This document shows positions 57,188 to 64,000 of a stretch of 64,000 nt of DNA, in pieces; position 1 is the first letter of the stretch; the number at the start of each line of letters is the position of its first letter. Both the position numbers and the translations under genes were made by a program. Below the pieces are notes generated by a model. That model searched no databases, was not told the DNA's origin, and saw nothing but the letters and a program-made list of their open reading frames with translations. The DNA comes from Brachionus manjavacas (Eukaryota > Rotifera > Eurotatoria > Ploima > Brachionidae): NCBI GenBank assembly GCA_019054805.1, contig JAHQIY010000016.1:1860001-1924000 (forward strand). Direction: 5' to 3'.

Positions 57188-57325
57188 CAGTGGTGATTTG
57201 ACACTAGGGTTTTTACCTTTTTTTACGTAAAATTACGTAAATTTACGTAAATTTACCACTTTTTACGTAAATTTTCGTAATTTTACGTAAAAAAAGGTAA
57301 AAACCCTAGTGTCAAATCACCACTG
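57188..57325. mobile_element. 138-bp palindromic Tc1/mariner-type MITE
   Basis: Begins CAGTGGTGATTTGACACTAG and ends with its exact complement, flanked by TA on both sides (57186-57187, 57326-57327). The arms are about 63 bp with a single mismatch around a short centre, built from repeated TTTACGTAAA units. TA duplication and CAGTGG-type ends are typical of Tc1/mariner. Confidence 0.92.
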
Positions 57326-57714
57326 TATATATATATTAGAGCTTGTTTTTTCAAATTTTAAGAAAAAATTTCAATTAGTCTTCTTTTTTATTTTAAGACA
57401 AAAGGATCTAAAAACACTTTAGGCGTTTTTGCATGTATTAGTTTTTGAACGCTTAATTTAAAATTTTTTGAATGCCAAAAATTAAAGTTTCATTAAATTT
57501 GAACTTTTTCATTAAACATGCTGAATTTTTAAAATAATATTCAATATTTTCGAAGAAAAAAGAATTGTAAAGCCTTGGGCGTTTTTTTTGTTAAGTAAAG
57601 TAAAAATAGAGAAGCCAATTTATCGAATTGTTTGCCAAAAAAAAATGGTCACACAACTTTGGTCAATAGTTTAAAAACAACTTAAAATGTCAACTTTAAA
57701 CTTTAATAATAATA

Positions 57715-57960
57715 ATAAGCTACAGCAAGCAAACTTGCGGAGGAGGTCTACTAGGAGATCGCCCTTGGTAGCATATTGTGCTAAAAGAAAATTGCAGAAA
57801 TAGATTCAAATCATTATTCAATAAATAAGTAAAACAACAAATTAGAATATTGATTGCTTTGGATGAGCAGTACCCTAAACAAATTGAGCGCCAAAGTTTG
57901 ACTCGCATCATACTTATTGGCTTTACTCAGCACAGCACTTATTACTACTCTTAAAATTAA
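57715..57960 (-). mobile_element. Possible LINE 3' end
   Basis: Minus-strand reading ends SRPPPQVCLL then a run of TTA repeats (57704-57719), resembling CR1-like 3' ends with a short-unit tail. The upstream part is degraded; a coding exon is a weaker alternative. Confidence 0.45.
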
Positions 57961-58139
57961 ATAATGATTTGAATAAAGTTTTTTTCCAATAATTACAAAT
58001 AATTAACTTCAAAAATTTTAATTTTTTATGTTTAATGACTACTTAATCAGCTATCTTTACTTATTTATTTGATCAAAATTAATATTCTTCAGTAGAATTA
58101 AAATAAAATTAGTATCAGCATAAAATATAAATCATTAAA

Positions 58140-59293
58140 ATATAGTAGTTGTAGTAGTATTAGTAGTAGTAGTTCTTGCTGCGACACCTAACATGTAGAT
58201 TGTCTAAGCCCATTACCGCCAATTGGCCGTGTAGAGCTGAGCAGCCGATTCCATTGAACTTATCTAAAGCCATTTTAAAATTAGCTGTTGACTTGGATTT
58301 CACCACATTTTCTGGCAACTTATTCCAATGCAACTACTCTGTTTGAGAAAAATACATGTCTGGCATTTACTGCAGCCGCAAAATCGTTTCTAATTTGAGG
58401 GAAACTTTCTCTCTGGACTCTGATGCTATTTCCTCTTAACGCCCCGGCTGGTCACTAGTTTTCTGATTTTTTCACTAGATTCTTGACCAAGCTTACCTTT
58501 TCTATTCCATTCACTAATTTGTACATTTCAATCAAGTCCCCTCTCACTCTTCTTTCACTCAGCTTTGTCAGTCCTACAGCATATTTCTTACAGACAAAGG
58601 TTTTTTGTTGCCCTCTCTTGCACCTTTACCAACGCATTCACGTCCATTTTCATACTTGGATTCCAAACCTGCACTGCACAATCTAGGTGGGGTCTTACCA
58701 TGGATATACCATGGATCTTACAATCTTACCCAAAGTCTTTCCTCTCTACTTGTAAATGTTTAGCATTCCAAGCACCCTACTCGCTTTCGCACAAGCACTT
58801 TTCACTTGGCTGGTCCATTTTAAATCTGATGAAACTATCACTCCAAGATCCCTTTCACACTCTGTGATCGCTAGTATAACATTCCTGTTGCTTTTTTGTG
58901 TATATTTATGCCTTTCATTTAGTCTGCCGAAATGCATTACTTTACATTTGTTAGCACACAGTCCCATACGCCAAACCTCTATCCATTGACATACTGCATC
59001 CAGATCTTTCTGTAACATCGCTCTCTCATAAACATTATTAACTATACCGAGTATTTTTGAGTCATCTGCATACAATTCCATTCTATTTGAAACGCAGTCA
59101 GGTAGGTCATTTATGTAAAGAACAAATAGCAGGGGTCCAAGTACAGACCCTTGTGGAACTCCACTCAGTACCTTTGACCATCTAGAAACTCCATCACCAA
59201 GTACAATTCGCTGAGTTCTCATACTCAAAAAGTCTTCGAGCCACCTAGCTATTTTCTCACCTAGCCCATAACCACGTGGTTTATGAAGAAGTC
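58140..59293 (-). mobile_element. 5'-truncated LINE with reverse transcriptase and TAC-repeat tail
   Basis: Minus strand. Intact frame (59293-58746) covers ARWLEDFLSMRTQRIVL, SGVPQGSVLGPLLFVLYIND, and the ELYADDSKIL catalytic box, continuing to CERDLGVIVSSDLKWTSQV. Downstream pieces in shifted frames match the C-terminus (ERRVRGDLIEMYKLVNG, then FFSNRVV). It ends in a (TAC/TAG)n tail at about 58143-58172. Jockey/CR1-like non-LTR element, dead by frameshifts. Confidence 0.88.
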
Positions 59294-61494
59294 GTTAAGA
59301 TTAAAATAAAAGAAAAAAAAGTAGCATCTTTCTCTTTTTTACCAAGTTTTAATGTTTTATTTTGCAATATTCTCAATTATTGTTCGATAGACAAAATTGC
59401 ATCTTTTTCACAATTTTTTATTCTTTTGAAGGATTCAACACAAGTGTTGTTAATTATATCTTATTTTCAGTGTTTTTTATGAATAAATTTTTTAACAAAT
59501 TATTAAATCATCGTGTTAATAATTGTTGTTTAAAACTTTTTTTAAACGTTTTTAATTTAATTTTATATAAAGTGAGAGTAGGATTTAATTAAAGATAATT
59601 TTGAACTTTTGTACAGACTTGTTCAAAATTTTATTTAAAATGTGATAATTTTAAAATTATTTTCTTATCCCTTGTTATCAAAATCCATTATCAAGTGAAA
59701 GGATTTATTAATAACTAATTTAAAAACTTTTAGAAAATGACAAAGTCATTGTTTGAATAACTAAAAAAAATTGTTTTTTATTGTGTCGATTAACAACTTT
59801 AACAATTAGGAATAAAATTTTAATTCTTGTTTTTTAGAAAACTAATTGTTGTGTAATTTTTTTAATTTTATTGACTTTTTTCTCATTAAACAATTTTACG
59901 AAACAAATATTTTTATTTGATTTAATCATATAAAAAAAGCATAAATTTTAGGTATCCCTAGGAAAGAAAACCTTTCGTAAATGTGTCTGCAAATATTATT
60001 CTAAAATTGATTACCTGATATTAAATCTAAAAAATACGACAAATAAAAGGCGATTTTGACAAATTGGGTTCACTCAAAAATCTGGCCAAATGCTCATTTA
60101 TTTTAGCAGTACCAAAAAAAATGTTCTGTTTAATTTTTTGTAGACCTTGTATCAACAACTCATTTTTTCCTTATTTATTAAGCTTTACTTTACTTTTATT
60201 TGAACATACAATTTGTTTTGTTTCTGGAAAAAAATTATTTAAGCAACTCTGAATCTTAAATCCAAGGAATTGCCAAAGCCAAGTCCCAGCCAAGAAATTG
60301 TTTCCAAATTCTGTTTCAAATTATTCCTATATTTTAAAATAAAGGAATAATTTTTCTTGGACGTAATGTAAAAAACAAAATCATTTTCTCAATTTAAATA
60401 AATTTTAATTTTAAAACTAACTGCAAGTTTATCCTTTATTTGATAATTAAAAAATCTATTCAAAAATTTTTATTTTTTTTTTCAAGTATATAAATTTTTT
60501 GTTTTTGTTAAGATTTAAAATATTGTATGACACAAAATTTTTGAAATTAGAAAAACTCAAGTCAATTATTAGCAAAGATAAAAAACAATGGTATCCAACA
60601 ATAAATAAATAACTTTAAGATGATAAAATAATTAATTTTTGTTGTTATTGTGATAAGACTTAAAATTTAGGTATTTAACTACCGATTAAATGAGCTTAGT
60701 GACGAATAATGAATGCGTCGTGCTAAACGAATCATTTTGTAATTGATGGCTTTTTTTTTTTTGGAAAAGTGAATTAAAACCTTTGATTTAGCCCTTGAAA
60801 ACATAAAAGTGAGGCTTTTCTTGTTTAAGTTTTCATTACTTGATAAATAAATTTTGTTCTGAGAACTTTATTTGTGGATCATAAGGGCACACAAAAATCC
60901 AAAAAGTTTCTATAATTTATAAAGCTACCGAAAATTTAGAAAAATATTTACTTTTCATAGTTTATTAACATATTGAAAGATTTTTGTATTTTTACCTGGC
61001 GATGGATAGTTTAGAATTTTTGTTGAAATTGCTTGGTTTCAACAACCACTCTCGCTCTCTACTGCTCGTCTATGCATAAATTAAATTTAAAATTTATTTT
61101 CACTTGATTACGTACCTTTTCTTTTGAGATACACTAATCCGATACCGTTTCGGTATTAGCCTACCTCGGGCACATCGAATTCAATTTTGTTCTAAAAAAA
61201 TTTTCTTTTTTTCTTTTTCCAAAACAAATTGTTGCGCAACTTTTTGTATTTCATTTCTTTATTTGAAAAATTGGCAAACAAATTAAAGGCAAAACAATAA
61301 TTAATGACATTTGTTTAAATAGCTCGAAATAAGTTTTAAATGAGCGTCACATTTTATTTTTATTTTATTTTGGACAATTTTCTTAACTCAATTTCTTTTA
61401 CATTTAAGCTTTTTACTTTAATTATTTTATATTTTTGATAAGATATAGCTTTGCATGGTAACAGTGAAATGCATTAAAAAAAATATCAAGTAAA
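59294..61494. other. Intergenic region before the CNB gene
   Basis: 2.2 kb, AT-rich. Short open frames at 59276-59592 and 60064-60252 lack coding character. A small stem around ATACCGTTTCGGTAT lies at 61141-61155. No RNA gene recognised. Confidence 0.5.
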
Positions 61495-63623
61495 ATGTCA
61501 TCACTCTACCAGTCCATAATCAACGTGATATCCAAGCCAAGCGAGAAGCGCACTGACGACCAAATTCGCCACATTCTCGCCTGGTTCTTGAACTTGTTCA
61601 AAAAAAAATCCGCCGTATTCGGCGATCTAAAACCAGGTTAATTTAAATTTTAAAATTAATTAAAAAAATTTAAGTTTAACTTTTTTTATTTTTATTTCAG
61701 AAATTGTTAAGGACATAATCAAAAATTGTAGCTTTGAAACAAAAAATTGTAATGACATTATTATTAAACAGGGAGACATTGGTGATTGTTTTTATATAAA
61801 TCTGCGCGGTAAAGTATCCATTTACATCAATCATCAAAAGCATGATGAAAATGATCGGATTGATTGGCAAGACTCGTTCATTGCGGACGACAGTGTTCTA
61901 AATGACTCGTTTACGGACAGCTCGTTTGTTGAGAGCGCCGAAAAGAGCCGCAAGATTAGAGAAAAATTGGGCAGTTATGTTACTTCTTTGAGGGCCGGTG
62001 AGGGCTTTGGAGAAATTGCTCTGGTTAGTGAAGAAAATCGGACGGCTTCGATTATAGCTGATGAAACAACTGATCTAATGGTGGTCAATAAAGCACTATA
62101 CGCTCGGTGTCTTCAGGCACCGACTCTACGCAAGTTAGATGAGAAAAAACAGTTCATAAACAGGTCGCCTTTTTTCGGAAATTGGGCCCCCAAGATGAAA
62201 AAATTGCTTAGTCTGTGTCTTGAGAGGGACATAATTCCTTACGATTCCTATCTTGGTATTCAGGATGAGAGCGCAGACAGAATCTATTTTATCATAAGTG
62301 GTCAGGCTAAGGTTATAGTCAATTCTTCCAGACATCAAGCTCAATATCCACGCATGTATCCGCTTAAGTTACCCGAAAACAGAAACAAACCTTTGACCGC
62401 CAATTTGTTAGAGTAAGTAAAAGAAAGTTAATTTTTTTATTTTTTGCTTTTTTATGCGACACCAAACTGTTTCTTCCAAATTTTAAACAAAAAATGAAAT
62501 ATTAACTTTAATATTAATTTAATATTAATTCATTTTAAAACACAAACAATAAACTAAAAAACTATCAAATGATTAGATTTTATTAATAGAGAAATTTTGA
62601 ATACTATTATGTTTGATTTTTTTTTTAAAAACAAGTTGTTTTTTCGGCTTTTTTTTCCTTAAGATTTATACAAAAATGTAGAATAGAAAAAATCTTAGCA
62701 TTTTCAAAGTTAATTATTCTACACCCAAATTTTAAACCGTAAAATCGGTAATTTAATATTATTTAATTTTAACTCAGTAAAACGCTCTTAAGAATTGAAG
62801 AAAATTTTGAATTTTTAGCCGAGTAAAAATTTGAGGAAAAAGTAGAAATGTATATGTTGTTATTAGATTTTTCAAACTAAAATGCTTTTAAAATAAAATA
62901 CAGTTGTATTAAAGCTAAAACTCAAAAGAAATATACACGCTTTCTCTTTATTTTAGCTTAGATTTTAGCTTTCATTCATTTTAATTTTTTTAATATCCAA
63001 ATAATTAATTTAAATTTTTTTTTCGAATCTTTTCCTCAAATTTTTACTTTAAAATCTAAACATTAGCCCCCGCACTTAAAACTAGAAAAAGTATTTTTAA
63101 TAAAAAAAAATAATTTTTAATCATTTATGAATTAATTATTTTTTCAATTTTTAACCCGGCATCTAAATTTGAATTTCAAAAATAAGTTAATGACTAATAT
63201 GTATTAATGATGCCGCATCTAAATTCGATTTTCAGGAATTAACGCGGCGTTTTCCACTGAGTTTTGGGTTTACACGCGGCGTTAAACACCAAAAATCTGC
63301 ATTTTAATGCACGCATCAAAAGGGGGGAAAGTTTAACATGGGCGAGATGTAACGTGATGCTTGGGCTAAAACTTTAGTTTTGGTTTTTGGTGCATGCATC
63401 TCTTTGCAAGGGTATACGGTATTTAGCAGTTAACCAAAATTTATATAAAGTATATCCATTATTTTAAAAATAATATATTGAAAAAATATTGGTACCAAAA
63501 TTTTAGTTTTTATTAACTAATAATTTCAACTGTCAATATTGGTACACTACTTACAGAAGAGTCCCTGATGATACACTGCTCAAAAACGAGCAGGAAAACC
63601 CCAATAATTTTTTTTTGCATTAA
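61495..63623 (+). CDS. Cyclic nucleotide-binding domain protein
   Basis: Exons 61495-61636, 61701-62412, and a tentative 63557-63623, giving 306 aa with frame closed. The N-terminal helices (MSSLYQSIINVISKPSEKR…) precede a CNB domain: IIIKQGDIGDCFYINLRGKV, then the phosphate-binding cassette GFGEIALVSEENRTASI. The ribose-contacting Glu152 and phosphate-contacting Arg161 are both kept, so nucleotide binding is plausible. An acidic insert of about 50 residues (98-137) splits the beta strands. A second, degenerate CNB-like part follows (FFGNWAPKM, ADRIYFIISGQAKVIV). No kinase, GEF or channel domain lies in the window, so CNBD2-like is the nearest guess. The last exon is weak and the gene may extend right of the window. 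Confidence 0.75.
62413..63556. other. Large intron or 3' flank of the CNB gene
   Basis: AT-rich to about 63150, then a less AT-rich stretch at 63150-63420 containing paired blocks: GGCATCTAAATTTGAATTTC near 63158 and a variant near 63212, and CGCGGCGTT twice near 63244 and 63276. It looks like a repeat element; unclassified. Confidence 0.5.
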
Positions 63624-64000
63624 TTCATGAAGCCTCTATTGATGTCTTGATTATAACTCTAAGAAAACCAACTAACTACTCTAAAATCAGTCATGAAGAA
63701 TCACTACAACCCACATGAAAATGAACTGATAGAGATTGTTAACCAGTTTAAGAATTTAAGCTCATTCATGAATTCTATAGACAGGGACACAATTAAAAGC
63801 AGGTCAAACAGTTTGCCCGAGAAATTGCCTAACAAGTTGTGCATCAACTTGGTTCATTTGTTTGGTTCAAAGATGTTGTAACATCTAACCAAACAGACCG
63901 ATAATGATGATGATAATGAGCTTTTCAGCTCTAGCATTGTGAATTTTAAAATAAGAAAATTTATCTAAAATTACTGACTAAAATTTACTGACTAAATTTT
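63624..64000. other. Window end with an unassigned open frame
   Basis: A 62-codon frame at 63693-63881 (MKNHYNPHENELIEIVNQF…) has fair codon balance and an acceptor-like AG just upstream. It may be a further exon or an element fragment; no family recognised. Confidence 0.3.

Noticed and set aside
60064-60252. 62-codon hydrophobic frame
   Set aside because: Phe/Leu/Cys-rich as expected from T-rich DNA; no signal for a real gene.
61138-61165. Possible small structured RNA around ATACCGTTTCGGTAT
   Set aside because: Only a 6-bp stem with a tiny loop; no promoter, terminator or family motif.
1-64000. CRISPR arrays, bacterial operons or ribosomal RNA
   Set aside because: No spaced direct repeats of that kind, no rRNA motifs; spliceosomal introns show the DNA is eukaryotic.

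Overview
The window reads as nuclear DNA of a small, AT-rich invertebrate animal. Genes have many short GT-AG introns (about 45-65 bp) and animal-specific products: an axonemal dynein, a PET/LIM muscle-type protein, a microsomal triglyceride transfer protein, a reeler protein and a trefoil/GH31 glucosidase. Splice-acceptor-like sequences sit directly upstream of several start codons with no obvious 5' partner, which would fit spliced-leader trans-splicing. A rotifer such as Brachionus, or another compact spiralian, is my best guess. That is inference; no marker gene settles it.

Layout. 41-2278 (-): protein phosphatase 6 regulatory (SAPS) subunit, 8 exons plus a tentative last one. 2839-4470 (+): intronless orphan protein. 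6111-8771 (+): intronless secreted GH31 alpha-glucosidase. 9073-9530 (-): reverse-transcriptase relic. 9749-10864 (-) and 12444-13559 (+): two essentially identical intronless glutamine synthetase genes, head to head in an inverted duplication. 14321-15002 (+): NOL12/RRP17-type nucleolar protein. 15145-17988 (+): microsomal triglyceride transfer protein, 6 exons. 18055-18738 (-): secreted reeler-domain protein, 4 exons. 18876-43672 (-): a complete 22-exon axonemal dynein heavy chain of DNAH6 type. Its larger introns carry two intron-containing tRNA-Ser(AGA) genes, a transposon nested in a Tc1 relic, two MITE families and a LINE fragment. 44780-55754 (+): a Limpet/lim-9 gene with one PET+LIM start and three alternative first exons, all spliced in the same phase to a common LIM block. 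55755-61494: a repeat-rich gap with a MITE, a 138-bp palindromic element and LINE 3' ends. 61495-63623 (+): a protein with a cyclic-nucleotide-binding domain.

The exon models for PPP6R, NOL12, MTTP, reeler, DNAH6, Limpet and the CNB gene were built by hand from GT/AG sites; reading phase closes at every junction. The neighbours do not form one pathway. The most unusual items are the head-to-head identical glutamine synthetase pair, the promoter switch that converts a PET+6-LIM protein into a four-and-a-half-LIM protein, the twin tRNAs inside dynein introns, a transposon-in-transposon with a visible target duplication, and a stray 38-bp copy of a Limpet exon beside a MITE.
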